Assembly (NCBI GenBank): GCA_016271365.2 | Contig: CM057456.1 | Span: 662,745,501 to 662,809,500, forward strand | DNA: 64,000 nucleotides | Reading direction: 5' to 3' | Origin: Neoceratodus forsteri | Lineage: Eukaryota; Chordata; Ceratodontiformes; Ceratodontidae | Shown: one piece after another, positions 1 to 12,800 of the stretch | Layout of the letters: each line of letters begins with the position of its first letter | How positions within the stretch are numbered: the first letter of the stretch is position 1 | Notes under the pieces: model-generated | Database searches by the model: none | The model's input: only the letters and a program-made list of their open reading frames with translations | Told to the model about the DNA's origin: nothing | Position numbers and translations under genes: made by a program

Positions 1-1330
1 AAAATGGCAGCTGTACTGTTGATAAGGAGGTGTGCACAAATGCCAGTGGTGAAAATCTGGCATGAAAATATTGCAAATGAAGTTACAAGGCTGCGTGGAA
101 ACTGCGCAATGCACGCTTGCAGCACAGTCATTTTATGGACTTTTGTCACCAAATTTTCAACATAGGCATTTTAGGACCTCTGCTCATGAACAGTGTCATT
201 GTCATTTCCACAAACTGCCACGAAAACTGATTTCGCACAGCGACCGTGCAATTCTGCGCCGGATGTGCAAATACACATTTCAGGCAGGATATGTAAAATG
301 ACAGCTGTACTGTTCATAAGGAGGTGTGGAAAAATGCCAATTTTGAACATGTGGAGTGAAAATATTACAAATACACGAAGTTATGAGTGTACGTGCAAAC
401 TGTGCAACGCACACTCGTAAAACACTAATTTTGTGGACTTTCAGCCCCAAATTTTCAACATAGGCATTTTAGGACTTGTGCTAATGAACAGTATCACTGT
501 AATTTTCATAATGTGTTTCGAACACAGACGTTCCACAGTGACCATGCTATTTTGCGCCGGAACTGCGAAAACACATTTTGATCAGGATGTGAAAAAAGAT
601 AGCTATACTGTTCATAAGGAGATGCAGAACAATGGCAATGTTGAAAATCTGGAGAGAAAATATTATATATTCACGAACTTATGAGCGTGCGTGCAAGCTG
701 TGCAACGCACGCTCGTACCACAGTCATGTTATGGAGTATCGTCACCAAATTTTCAACATAGGCATTTTAGTACCTCTGCTCATGAACAGTGTAACTGTCA
801 TTTTCATAATTTGTCCTAAACACTGATTTCCCACATCGACTGCGCTATTCTGCACCGGAAGTTTGAAAACACATTTCGGGCAGGATGTGAAAAATGACAG
901 CTGTATGGTTCACAAGAAGGTGTGGAAAAATGCCAGTGCTGAACATGTGTGAAAATATTGCAGATTCACTAAGTTACAAGCTTTCGTAGTAACTGCGCAA
1001 CACATGCTTATAAATCAGTCATTTGCTGAATTTTTACCACCAAATTTGCAACATAGGCTTTTTGAGAGCACCCTCATGAACACTGGCACTGTCACTTCTT
1101 TCCTCGCTCCCGAAAGGTGATTCCACGCAGTGACTGAGAAATCACCTTTCAGGAATGAATAACACCATGACAGTGCAAGAATTCATGAGGAGGGGTCCCA
1201 AAAGCTCCATGTTGAAAATTTGGTGTCAAAATTCCAAAAAATGCCTGAGATGTGTATCAAAGTTGAAAAAACCCTACTTATTCCATTATACAGCTTACCG
1301 GCATTTCCTCAGTTCGTGGTCGGCTTTGAA
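1..1330. repeat. Tandem satellite, ~295 bp unit, 4-5 copies
   Basis: A phrase beginning cagctgtactgttcataagg recurs near 8, 302, 600 and 898, and a diverged form near 1168, giving spacings of roughly 293, 298, 298 and 270 bp. The phrases aaattttcaacataggcatttta and gaacagtg also recur once per unit. Copies differ by substitutions and small indels, so the array is old. Short reading frames here are chance products of the repeat. The window begins inside the array, so its left limit is not visible. Confidence 0.9.
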
Positions 1331-1379
1331 GAGTGCAGACATGTTCCCAGTCCACTGAAGATCATCATGCCAGACTCCG

Positions 1380-1900
1380 GACATACGTATGAGGTGTGGG
1401 GGGTGGGGAGGCAGGGCACAGTGGGTGGGTGCGGGTGGGGGGTAGGGAGACTATGAGGGACTGTTTTGTGTTACGGGCAAAAAACATCACAGGACAGTTT
1501 TTTTCTCAGGGGATTGGCATGCTGGGGTGGGCTCCCAGCATACCACCTAACTGTTTGGGGGTTGCTGCAGCCAACGGGATTGGGCTCACCATCGGCAAAA
1601 AGTGGGGTAATTTATGCCGATGGGGATTGAGCACCCCTTCAGCACACAAGGAAAGCGGGGGGGCAAGAACCAAGGGGGATTGGGCACCCCCCCTTGGCAT
1701 ATAAGAAATGGGGGGACTGCTTTATACTGATGGGGAGTGGGCTCCCCCATCAGCACATACTTTGTGGCCACAGTAAGCTGGCAGGGGGATTGGGCACCCC
1801 TGAAGTCGGCAGTTGGGCGGCTGCCCGCCCTGAATGCAATATGGCCGAGCATGCAGGAAGGGTCTGCTGTGTCTGGCGAGCTTTGCGCGGATTGCAGAAG
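1380..1900. repeat. Degenerate G-rich minisatellite, ~50-60 bp unit
   Basis: The phrase ggggattgggcacccc, with variants, followed by atcagca- or ggcata-like sequence, recurs near 1510, 1577, 1622, 1676, 1733 and 1788. Reading frames on both strands across this stretch are by-products of the GC-rich repeat. 1330-1380 is a short transition from the satellite on the left. Confidence 0.7.
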
Positions 1901-3260
1901 ACCTTTCCTCGGATGTGCTCGCCACATTAGTATGCATGGTGTGGCGCTGGCATGCAGGCTGATTGGAGAATGAGGGACGTGCCTACTGATGCGTGCCCTG
2001 CATTCACCCAACAGTGTCTGCACCCCAAATCTCCACTGCTGCAAGATGTTGACTGTGCAAGTGCACCAACATAAAAAATAGTTATGGTTTTGACTGTCCT
2101 GAAGCCTTGGCAAATCAGGCCTGGGGTCTTCCTTGGGGTTATTTCCTTACTTTCTTAGATAGTAGAATTGTATCATCATTCACGCAGGCCCCTTTGGGAC
2201 CTGTGTGAATACATCAGTTTTTATGGCTCTTCAAATAAAATTAAAAGAAAAAAAAGATACAAGATGGCGGCCTTATGGAAAAATAATTTTTTTTCATGAA
2301 AAAGGTTACTCCCCATATGAAACAGAATCTTTTTTCATATGAGCCAAAGTCTTTTTTTCATATGAAACAGCTATCCAAAAGACTGTACTGAGCATGCTCT
2401 GAACTGAAATTTCAAATCCTTATAATTCTGGAATTGTTAATAAATTTTCACCAAACCAGTGAAAGGCATCAATGTGGTCCAAGCCCTTTCTACCTGAAAA
2501 TTTCACAACACAATTCTAAACCATCTGGGCACTTGTCAATGACAGAAAACAGCAAAACCCCAGTGTTTTTACTTTTTCCATTATCTGGATCTCAAAATCC
2601 TCATATCTGACCAGAACAAAACTTGGCCAGTCAACAGATCTTGGCCCCAAGACTGTGGGTGCAAAATGTCATGCAAATCCATTGAACAGTGGCGAAGCTA
2701 CTAAAGTACAATTTAGAAGGTTGACATTAAATAGCCTACTCAACCCTAAATAGTGCATTAATGAAGTTTTTTGCAAAGAATTTCCTTCCTTTTTGAGATT
2801 GTGGAATCATATCCTGATTCATGCTGGATCCAACCGATGCAGATATGCAGGGCCCTTTGGTTTCCATGTCAAGGGAAGACTCAAGACTGGCACTACACAT
2901 AAAGTTTCTTAACAGTTTTTATTTTTGTAATTTTGACCCCAACTTTCAAGATAGTCATTTTATGACTCCCCTTATAAACATGACATGTAGCATTAATAGT
3001 ATACTGGCCAAAATACGAGAGGTAGAAGATCTCAGTGCAATAAAAACAAGAAACTGAAAAACATAATATCCACTTCCTACATAATCAATACTGAGAGACC
3101 TATGGTATATTAGAAACGGTGGACACACATCATAGAGGTTGTTAGCCCTAATGCTCACTGCATTCCATAGGAGAATGGGGTGAGCATAAGGGCTGACAAC
3201 CCCTGACATCAGTATTTTATGCAAATTATGCAATTTACACTATTTCCTAACATTTGTGCC
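1900..3260. other. Unclassified repeat-like DNA, no gene seen
   Basis: I recognise no gene. A module with ttttttgcaaagaatttcc, then a (t)gagat/gat(a)atg stretch, then ccctttggg/cctg is present near 2140-2220 and 2765-2870. It returns near 20785-20890, and in inverted form near 4645-4685, so it is a dispersed repeat. 2283-2370 holds three short repeats of ttttttcatatga. Confidence 0.5.
3138..3200. repeat. 21 bp-stem hairpin
   Basis: Arms 3138-3158 and 3180-3200 are inverted copies with two mismatches, separated by a 21-base loop. The arm core (agccctaatgctcac) also occurs without a partner near 4810, so the hairpin was probably made from a dispersed repeat. Confidence 0.7.
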
Positions 3261-4560
3261 TGACATATATATTTTCCCATAGGAAATAATGGGAAATTAA
3301 AACTTTTGAATGAATAAATATTTTTTCACCCAAGCTTCAAAGGGCACATCTGTAAGGCAAAGACTTTCTACCCTAAAAATTTCTATTACCTAAAGCCATT
3401 TCTGAGATATTTTTGAGACACAATATCTCGGAAACCACACAAGCTATTCAGATATATATTAGCCACATTGACAGACCTGCACCGCAAGACTATGCGTACA
3501 AAATTTCATGCAGATATGTTAAAGGTTTGCAAAGTTATTAAAGTGCAAAGTATGCAAAAGTGGAATACTGTGAAATACAAAAAAAAACAGGTACATTTAA
3601 GGATGTTTGAAACATTGTATCTCAGAAACCACAAAATAGATTTGAACGAAAGTTGGTACATCAAGAGACAGGCCCCAGAGATTATGCAAACCATATTTTA
3701 TGCTCATCAGTTGAACTGTGCCAAAGTTATTAAGGTTCAAACATGCAAAAAAAAAAAACTGGAAGACAACAATTAATAAAAATATGTAAATTTAAAGACG
3801 TTTGAGACACAGTATCTTAGAAAGCACATAAGCAATTAAGGTGAAATTAATAACATTAATAGAACTGCACCACAAGACTACACATTCAAAATTTCATACA
3901 GATATGTTGAAGGGCTGTAAAGGTATTAAGGGGCAAAGTATGCAAAACTGGAAGACTATGAAATTAAAAAAAATGCACATTTAAGGATGTTTGAGACACA
4001 GTATCTCAGAAATGGATTCACATGAAATTTGATACATCAAAAGAGACCTGCCCCTAGAGATTATGCATGCCAGATGTCGTGCACATCAGGAGAACAGTGC
4101 CAAAGTTATTAAGGTTCACAAATGTGAAAATACTGTGCTCTTTTTTCACAAAGAAAACACTGAAATATGTGCAAATTACCATCTGTGTGCACAAATCATT
4201 TTGTGCCTGACATATATATTTCCCATAGGAAATAATGGGAAATTTTAAAAAAATTATAACTTTTGAAGGGATTAATATTTTTTCACCAAAGCTTCAAAGG
4301 GCATATATGTGAGGCAAAGGCCATCTATCCTGAACATTTTAGACCACAACCGAAAGCCATTTCTGAGATCCAGGTGGACAAAGAAATTGCAAAAACATGG
4401 ATTTTTCTGTTTAACACTCTGTATCACAGAAATCACATAACAGATTCACACAAAATGTGACACGTCAAGAGACCTACCACTAGAGATTATGCATGCCAAA
4501 TTTCATCAGATATATTGAATGGTTCCAAAGTTATTAAGGTTCACAAATTCAGGTTCCCAT
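3260..4560. repeat. Satellite, ~190 bp unit, with dispersed relatives
   Basis: The phrase gagacacagtatctcagaaa recurs with changes near 3413, 3608, 3803, 3990 and 4415, followed each time by a 'caagagacctgcacc..agattatgca' region and 'ccaaagttattaaggtt'. Spacing is about 190-195 bp for the first four. A lead module (cccataggaaataatggg, then ttttcaccaaagcttcaaagggcaca) sits near 3270-3350 and 4215-4310, and again at 17455-17550, which links this array to the later one. Confidence 0.85.
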
Positions 4561-4910
4561 TGTAGCATAAGGATACTGTTATACTGTCTCAGTGGAGGGC
4601 AGACCCTGCGCTCCCAGCTTAGCATAAGGATACTATTATACTATCTCAAAAAGTAAGGAAATTCATTGCAAAAAACTTTGTGAATGCATCAGTTAGGGTG
4701 TTTACTAAAGTGACAAAAGTAGGGAAATTTCCCATTAGGGTTTCCAACCCTAATGCCCCACCCCACTCTGCACACACCCACAGGCAGCGGGGGGTCTGCC
4801 TTGGGGTTGTCAGCCCTAATGCTCACCCCTTCTCCTATACTGTACCAATCCCAGCTTATTAACTTATGGAATGGGGTGAGTATTTTGAGAAAGTGTAATG
4901 TTACTCATAT
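4560..4910. other. Short degenerate repeats, no gene
   Basis: The phrase agcataaggatactgttatactgtctc is repeated at about 4564 and 4621. An inverted copy of the dispersed ttttttgcaa module lies near 4645-4685. No coding signal is visible. Confidence 0.5.
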
Positions 4911-5235
4911 CCATACTGTATGTGGGAGCGCAGGCCCTCTGTGCCCTACCCTTCTACCCACCCATAAGCATAGAAACATAGCACAGGAGAGCCCTGTGCT
5001 GCCAGTTTTGTAAAATGGTATCCATAGGTGGGAGCACCCACCCAAAAGTATAAAGACACAGCACAGAAGGACCCTGTTCTCCTAAGTTTGCATAATGGTA
5101 TCTATAGGTGGGAGTGCAGGCTCTTTAGGCCCTGTGCTCCCACCCACCCATAAGTATAGAGACATAGCATAGGAGGGGCCCTGTGCATCCAGTATTACAG
5201 GATGGTATCCATACGTGGGAGAACAGGTAGAGATG
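4910..5235. repeat. Minisatellite, ~80-110 bp unit (left part)
   Basis: Units carry 'gtgggagcgcagg...cctgtgctcccacccacccataagtatagagacatagca...ggag', starting near 4920, 5027, 5108 and 5212. The array stops abruptly near 5235 and the same unit resumes at about 16660, so the DNA between was probably inserted into it. Confidence 0.8.
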
Positions 5236-5664
5236 CAGCAAATTTTTTTTTAAGTCGCTGGTGAAGTGGATGCGAAGTGGGCACTTCGCATTTGCAGAGC
5301 ACTGCAAAGTGCTCACTTCATGTTCTCATTATTACTTCATGTTGTCATTATGCCTTAATGAGAAGTAAGGTGAAGTAACAAGTAAATAGGCAGCTCCCCA
5401 CACATCACATGGCTTACAGTACTGTAAGTCACATGCTTTAGCCAGGCAGGAAGGAAGTGAGTCAGAGAAGCAGTTTCACTTTCTCCTTTGCATTCGTAGA
5501 GGGAGAAGGCTTTGAGAGAGAGCAGTGTAGGAGTCAGTAACAAAGTGCTTTATTGGCTTTCTAAAACAACAGCTTTTTTAAAAGCTATCTTTATTTAGTT
5601 TTTGTATTGTGTTTGTGATAGTTTTTTTGGTAGTTAATTTTTTTTTATAAGTTTTGTTTTCTGT

Positions 5665-6564
5665 GTGTGTGACTGTGTGTGTGCCGGGGACTCATGTGGG
5701 AGGGATGGACATGGACCCTGGAGAAGGCGAGTCACTGGCCTGTGGGTGCGGTCAGAAGAGGGGAGTTTGGACACATGGGGCGGTCGTGTGATACTGAACC
5801 ACTCCCGACTCCTGGGTGTTGCTTCCCTCCCAGTGGAAGCAACAGCAGCAGCAGCACCAGTGCCACTGGTGGTTGCTGTGCATCCTCCTTCTCTGCCACT
5901 AACACCACTACTGGTAGCAGCTGTAGGGGCTCCAGAAGCACCCCCTCCACTACCTGAACAGTCACCGGGGGTGCCCCTGGAAACCATAGGTGGTGTGAGG
6001 ACTGTGTCTGGTTCCCCTTGCAGCTCCCCAGTGTGAGAGTTTTTTAACTCTGTGAGTGGAGACAGCATAGTTGTGGTGTGTCATCTGTGTGGTGTGCTGG
6101 TGCACCATGGCCCCTGGGGGACACATTTGGGGACTAGTGGCCAGTGCACCCATATGTTCAACCACCACAAGGTGGAGTGGCAACCTGCCATGGAAGGGGC
6201 CAGGCATACAGTTGCTGGCCCTTGTGTGGCAGTGGCCGAGGGTGCTGCTGGAGTCCAAGTTGTGCCTCACCGCAGCAGGAATAGGGCCAGTACAGCAGCT
6301 GCACCTCCACCACCACCACCACCACCACAGCCACCAGCACCACCCTCTCCATCACCACCACTACCTGGATTTCCACCTGCAGTGGACCCTGCCATAGTCC
6401 CTGCAACAGAGGCCAACCTTGCCCTGGTGTGGGTGGCCCTGGAGGAGAGTAATCAGAGGGTCAGTGCTTTGCAGCAGCAGGTCAACACGATACAAGAACA
6501 GCAGCAAATACTGACAATGCTGCACCTGCTTCTGGACCACCATGGCATCCCATGGCCACAGTAA
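5665..6564 (+). pseudogene. BED zinc-finger protein, hAT-associated, broken
   Basis: One frame runs from an Ala/Pro/Val-rich region, through an in-frame TGA at 6034-6036, into a BED-type zinc finger (CHLC, then HMFNHH near 6085-6165). It then enters a Pro-rich tract (about 6300-6370) and a short Gln-rich coiled coil, ending HHGIPWPQ-stop at 6562. The finger resembles that of the facing minus-strand transposase (shared THLGT.GQ.TH pattern), so the two are related. The TGA falls on the tryptophan that normally opens a BED domain, so it is best read as a TGG-to-TGA change. A possible MDMDPGEGES start lies at 5706 in another frame, which suggests a frameshift upstream. No RNase H-like transposase core follows. 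It could be an accessory DNA-binding gene or the front of a decayed transposase. Confidence 0.6.
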
Positions 6565-6660
6565 GGGACTGTTTTCTGCCCACCCTCCCCCACTACTTTG
6601 CTGTACTGTTTTTGTGTGTTTTTTCTTTGTTGTTGTTTAATGATACACATTTTCCCTTCC
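6565..6660. other. Short spacer, no gene
   Basis: T-rich spacer between the BED-finger stop codon and the large inverted repeat; nothing recognised. Confidence 0.5.
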
Positions 6661-7215
6661 AGGGGAGTCTTTCTTGCTCCACATAGTGCAATACATTTCT
6701 TTGAGAGCCACCTGTAATTTTATTACAGTGTGTCACATGATGGAGGAATTCCCGTTCTGAAAAGCCGCCCACATTCTGCCCACCTTCTCAGCAATATTAG
6801 GACATGATGCCAGGGAGAGCATGGGTGCGTGCTCCATTACAGTGAATGTCTGATTGTCAGGCAGCTTTCCAAATGTTTCTTTATGTTATAATGGTCAGTT
6901 TGTGGTGAAACGTGTGGGCATGTTTCCAGTAAGAAGAACCTTGTTAGTGGAAACGTTCCCACATTTCACTGCAAAGTGAACCTTATAACATAATGAAACA
7001 TTGGGACAGCTGCCAGACATTCACTATAGTGGAGCATGCACCTGCGCTTCCCCTGGCATCATGTCCTAATGTTGCTGAGGAAGGAGGGCAGAATGTGGGT
7101 GGCTTTTCTGAACAGGAATTCCTCTGTCAAGTGACACACTGTAATGAAATTACGGGTGGTTTTCTCAGAAATATATTGCACTCTGTGGAGCAAGAAATAT
7201 TCCACTGTAAGTAAG
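6661..7215. repeat. ~550 bp near-palindrome (inverted repeat)
   Basis: The left arm, about 6664-6928, is matched by the reverse complement of about 6948-7210, around a 19-base loop at 6929-6947. Matched landmarks are ttcttgctccaca.agtgcaata, acagtgtgtcac, gaggaattcc, ccacattctgcc and aggacatgatgccagg. Arms are roughly 265 bp with scattered differences. This is a foldback structure, and its transcript would form a long hairpin. Confidence 0.9.
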
Positions 7216-7866
7216 GCCCTCACATATTAGGTTATGTCCATCACCATAACTATGTAACGTAGTGAATCTCTGTAAAGCAGCAGCGCAACAATCTGTTGAG
7301 AACTCTGACCTATATTTTTTAGTGTTATGTTACAACTTCCTTTACTTACATCCTGACTGGAATGATACAAGAATTTCCAGTAGTTGAGTCTGCTGTACTA
7401 TCTTTTTTCATATGTGAAATAATGAAAGGAGCATTCCTTTTAAATTGGTGCTAACCAGGTCTTTGTCATTGTTTTCTTCTGCTTTTCTCCATCACATCAG
7501 TTAGTTGTTATATATCACTTCTGTTGTAAATTACCAGTTATGCAACAGGCAGTGTTTTATGACACCACGGAACAATATTTATTGAAAAGTAGCTGCAAAT
7601 AAATACAGACCTGGACAATATTGAAAGCGTGCTCATTTTTTTTTATACATGAAAAAAGTAGTCAACTAAGTAAAGCAGACAGAAATTGTGAAAAGAAGCG
7701 TATCATTCAAGTCACAACTCAAAGTAACTAGTGGTTGTGGCAATGTAAAGTAGCATAACAAAGTACAGTTCAAAATTGTCACAACATTCTTGCAATGCTG
7801 CTTTAATTGATAATGTCAGTATGACATCATGAGCTCACAATCACACAACACACAAAATGCATCCCC
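7216..7866. other. AT-rich DNA, no gene recognised
   Basis: No motif, coding signal or repeat that I can name. AATAAA-like strings occur (for example near 7599) but have no assigned transcript. Confidence 0.4.
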
Positions 7867-8169
7867 AGAATTAATGGCGCACTCAGTCATGCACACAGTG
7901 GTGGCACAGAGTTACCATATTTTTCTGCAGGTCCAAAATGCATCTTCCTTGTATACAGAAAATTGACAAGTGGTAACACAGTGAAATGAGACTGTTTCAG
8001 CACATACAAAGTCTCCCAGAATTAATGGCGCACTCAGTCATGCGCGCAGTGGTGGCACAGAGTCCCCAAATATTTTCTGCAGACCCAAAATGCATCCTCC
8101 TTGTGTGCAGAAAATTGACAAGTGGTAACACAGTGAAATGAGACTGTTTCAGCACATACAGAGTCCCCC
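7867..8169. repeat. Tandem duplication, 151 bp unit, two copies
   Basis: The segment starting agaattaatggcgcactcag at 7867 is repeated from 8018, and a third copy begins at about 8170 but diverges after a few bases. The copies agree closely (aaattgacaagtggtaacac and actgtttcagcacataca in both), so the duplication is fairly recent. Confidence 0.92.
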
Positions 8170-8308
8170 AGAATAAAATGATGACGTGAGCATCCTTTTC
8201 CTGGTCCAATGTGTTCTTCGAGGTGATTCGAGCAAATGCAATGTGATCATCTCAACTGGATGGAAGGGTGCCCTTTGGCTGTACAATAATAGTAGCCTTG
8301 GTGAGTAG

Positions 8309-8331
8309 ATATATATATATATATATATATA
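8309..8331. repeat. (AT)n microsatellite
   Basis: Eleven uninterrupted AT units, followed by agatatatg. Confidence 0.95.
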
Positions 8332-9185
8332 GATATATGTTTGTGTATTTTGTAGATGAGGAAGGGGGTTGACATAGACATGCACTCATGGCATTGTTTT
8401 GTATCACAGGTCACTGAAACTGTTGGCGTGCACATTCCAGTGCTCAATGAGAATTTTTTGCACTGAAATTGGAAACTGATAACTCTCAAGCACATGAATG
8501 TATTTTTTTGGGGGTGGGGGGATCATATTTGCAGGTTTGTCTGTAATGATTTCTTATTTTGTTACTTCTTCACAGATTTCATCTGCATCCTTCTGGAATC
8601 CGGTTGTTAATGATGGTCATGGTCATCTAATGAAATGACTTCTGCATGTTGCCTGTGTGCCCAATCCCAGGAAGGGGGGGTGCCTGATGATGTTGAAGAA
8701 CTTTTTTTGGATAAGGCCAATTTGACAGAACAACAAAGCATCTGGAAGTTTCCTAAAAAAAATAAATTAATGACTTCTTACAACTTATTGTTATTTGTCC
8801 CTCCCTGGTTCTCAATCTTAAGTCAAGTTATATTTCAAATCCACATCTTGTCAACTAACACAACCTGTGTGCAATATTTGCTGTAGTCTTTTGAAAACAA
8901 TTAAACGGATGAAATAAAATCTTCATACTTACCAGAATGGGTTTCACATGGATATTCCATAGGCTCCTCTTTGTATGGTACATCTGCAGTACCATTCCCA
9001 CCAAGTTTTAGCGATGGAGACTTTTTTTGTTATCCTGTAAAAGAAACAAAATAAGTGTACCATATGTGCTTTACCATTGCGGCTCTGAAAAGCTACAGAA
9101 AACAAAACATACAACTAAAGGAAGTGAAACAACATAACGAACATGAGTACACATACTCACTTTATGGTTTAAATATTAAGAAGCT
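8332..9185. other. No gene recognised
   Basis: Mixed-composition DNA with a G-run near 8509-8521. Short frames show no domain. It may be internal sequence of the surrounding transposon block. Confidence 0.35.
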
Positions 9186-9189
9186 TTGT

Positions 9190-9660
9190 GTCTGTGGCTG
9201 ATGGATGTGGTGGTCTGGACAGACTCATGCTCAGTGGTGGCAGTGGCTAACATCAGTCCCAGCAGTGGTGGTCCGGGGGTCAGAAAGACTCATGCTCAGT
9301 GGTGGCAGTGGCTAACATCAGTCCCAGTGCCGGTGGTCTGGGGGTCAGACAGATTCATGCTCTGTGGTGGTAGTGGCTAACATCAGTCTCAGTAGTGGTG
9401 GTCCAGGGGTCAGACAGACTCATGGTGGCAGTAGCTAACATCAGTCCTGGTGGTGTTGGTCCAGGGGCCAGACAGACTCACTGTGGCAGTGGCTAACATC
9501 AGTCCCAGTGGTGGTCTGGGGGTCAGACAGATTCATGGTGGCAGTGGCTAACATCAGTCCCAGTGGTGGTGGTGGTGGTCTGGGGGTCAGACAGACTCAT
9601 GCTCAGTGGTGGCAGTGGCTAACATCAGTCCCGATGGTGGTGTTGGTGGTCCAGGGTGGC
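9190..9660. repeat. Minisatellite, ~55-70 bp unit, about seven copies
   Basis: The phrase ggcagtggctaacatcagtc recurs near 9238, 9304, 9370, 9425, 9484, 9539 and 9612. Each copy is followed by a variable ccagtggtggt tract and gggtcagacagactcatg. Variation in the ggt tract causes the uneven spacing. Confidence 0.92.
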
Positions 9661-9893
9661 ACACTGCCTTTTAACAACTTCAGTTAAAACCTGCCAACAT
9701 TAACCACACCATCATCCTCACAAAGAAAGCGTCCCTCACAGTCATCTATGTCTGAAGTCTGACCACTGGGAAGTTCTTTTTCCATTGTGTCATCATCTAC
9801 ATCAGTGGTGGGCTATTTCAGGCAGCCACTGCCAATGCTACCAGGATGGTCCATTTCCACATCACCAAAACCACCATGACTAAGCCGGGGTAC
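9661..9893. other. Flank downstream of the transposase, no gene
   Basis: On the minus strand this follows the transposase stop codon and would be its 3' untranslated sequence. Nothing else is recognised. Confidence 0.4.
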
Positions 9894-12800
9894 TTATACT
9901 GAGGTTGCAGTCTGTGCTGGTATGTGCCTCTCATTCATTTTAATGAATGTTAGCAAACTAACATTTGCAGGAGACAGGTTTGTCCGATGATCCCTGACTA
10001 TCACACCTGCTGAGCTGAATACCCTTTCAACACTTACACTGGAAGGTGGGCATGTGAGGTACTTCAGTGTCACTGCAGTCAGCTCTGACCATTCACTGAC
10101 CTTTCCACTGCAGTGCAAAAGAGGATCTTCAGTTATTGTTGGATACATGTTTTCAGACAAATATGACTCAACCATTCTCCGAGCCGCACTAAGTCCAGTT
10201 GTTGATGCATCATCCTGTTCTCCCGATTCATTTATTTCACAAATACCCACTCGGGACAAAGCCTCCCTAAGCAGGTTGACACCAGCCACTTTGGATGACA
10301 GACCACCTGGAACTGCTGTCCCCTTCCCCTTGCAGGATATGCTTGATAGTCCTACAGGTACACCTTCAGCCAGATTATGCTGCTGAGGTTTGCTGACCTT
10401 GGTACGTGACTTCTGTGCCCCATGAACCAAGAGCACCAGTTGACCACTGACATTTTTTACCTGTTCAGGCCCACCCTCCAGTACTGATGCAATTCCACGT
10501 TAGTATTGTGGGTCCAACATTGTTGCTATGGCAAAGTTGCCACTATGCTGAATGCTCACAATGTGACGATTCTGGTCGAATACTGTCAGCATGTGTTGCA
10601 GCAACATACTGCTACCACCATCTCCAGCAACATCAAGGCCATGCTGAACATTTACCAATGTCTGACTCAGCACCCTCAGCAGTGGAATTGATTGGCCAAT
10701 GGAGGCAGACTTGCCACTCACTGCCTGTGTGGCATGTTCAAAAGGCCGCAAAATTTTTATTACAGAGTCCATGAGGTGCCACTGTTCAGTCGTCATAGAC
10801 ATGGAGGCACCGGAACTGTCACAGCTAGTGTGCATCACAAGATATTCTGAGATGGCTTTGTATTGTTCTTACAACCTCTCTGCCATGTATAAAGTGGAGT
10901 TTAATTGGGTGACAACCTCCAGCTTAAAGCGGTGCTGAGGCAGGCTGTTTTGTATCTGCAACTGCGGCAGTTGGTCATGGGCCTTTCCAGATCTTGAAAA
11001 GTGAGAGCAGATACGTTGTGCAACAGTCAGCATTTCCTTTACATCAGGGTGCTGCAGACACTCCAGCAGCACAAGATTTAAACAGTGGGCCATGCATGAA
11101 ACATGAAAAAAAAACACCATTCATAATGCATTTCATCACATTTAACCCATTGTCACTTGCTATGAACCCAGCTCTTAGGGACAGAGGGTTTAGCCATTTG
11201 TCAATTTCAGTCAGTACCATGTCCAACATGTTCTCACCTGTGTGTGAATAGGTCACATTGTGCATAGCAATCGTTGAATGCTGTCAACTTCCTGGAAGAT
11301 TGCAACCACGACAAGCCACCTTACTGCACTAATTATTCACACTACCAACATCACAAACAACCCCTGGCACTTGCGCCCAGTGTGCAGTTATACACAAATA
11401 TGAACTCCCCACTGTTTTGCCATTTGTCCACATATCCATACTTAAATGGATGACTGGAGAGGAGGAGGAATGTTGAAGGGCATGTCTTACTGAGTTGGAC
11501 ACAGTGCGGAACAACTCAAGGACAGCACGGGTAGAAAAGTATGTCCTAGATGGGACTTTCCATTTTGGACAGGCCTGTGCAGCAAACCACCAGAACCCAG
11601 AATTCTCCACAAAGGAAAAGGGCAAAAGATCAGTTGCCAGCATTTTCGCTACAGCAGCATTAAGTTCACGTGACACTGTACGATTCTGGGGGTACTTCAG
11701 CTTATGCTCAAAAACACTCTGTATCATGAGCTGACTTAAACGTTTTACATAGGGTGTGATCACAAATGGTTGTGTTCTGTGATGAATGGCATTGGCAGGG
11801 AGTGGAGTGTGGATATTTGATGGAGACGGTTGCACAGGTGATGATGACAAACCCAGAAATGCAGTTATTTTTCCAGATTTGCCAACCGGGGTTGATGTAC
11901 CACTTGCATTAGACATACTGCTTTCATCACCACCACCACCACCACAAAAACTGCTACTCTCAGCAGCACTGGACAACATTTCAAAGTCATTATGCTCCTC
12001 CACCTCATCATGCCTGTAGTACTCCTTTGCTCTTATTACCTCAGTACTGCATACGTTTAATTTACTACTGGATTTAGCAATCATGGAAGGGGATGACATG
12101 CTTGCTATGGTTGCCAGTGACCAGGGTGAATACCCCACTGTGGTATTAGCTGCCAGCTTGTGCTGGGTCCACAGTGCCAAGTGCCTATTCTTAAGATGCG
12201 TATGCTGTCCTCCTGTGCCCAGATGGCTCCCCTTTTTACCTCGACTCACACGCACGTGGCAAACCTGACAGATTGCAACTGACTCATCATTTGCATCTTG
12301 AACAAAAAAATCCTAAGCAAGGGATTGTGATGGTCTGCTTTTAACATGTCCATGAGGTGGCTTATTTAAGTCTATTATTTTAAGCACTGAAGTGGGGGGG
12401 GGCACATGATGATTCGGGCACTGCAGACCTGGACTGCAACTGACCTCCATGACTACCTATCATATTTATTACTGGGTCATCATTATCAACTAAAACTTGT
12501 AAATCACAAGTTTTTTTTTGGGGGGGCGATTCCTGCAAACAGACTCGGACATAACCACTTTGAATTTCTTTTTCTCAGGTTCCCAACTGGGGTCAATTAC
12601 ATCATCATCATCATCATATTCATCAACGTCACACACATCCATATCTTCTGCTTGGATGCTAGCATGTGGACTGCATGTTGCAACCCCAGCAACATTATCA
12701 TCATCATCACATTCATCATCAGCATCACCTGATATTTTTTCACCACACTGTGAATCACTGCATGGAAAATGCATAACGTTAAGTGCCACCGTGGACAGAA

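Noticed and set aside
1506..2113. Overlapping open frames on both strands, up to 175 codons
   Set aside because: They lie in a GC-rich minisatellite, have no domain, and open frames on several strands at once are typical of such repeats.
5679..5965. Ser/Thr-rich plus frame and Val/Leu-rich minus frame
   Set aside because: Shadows of the BED-finger reading frame caused by a biased CAG/CCA-rich composition.
12600..12725. (ATC)n runs as a microsatellite of interest
   Set aside because: They encode the Asp-rich acidic stretch of the transposase N-terminus and are short and impure.
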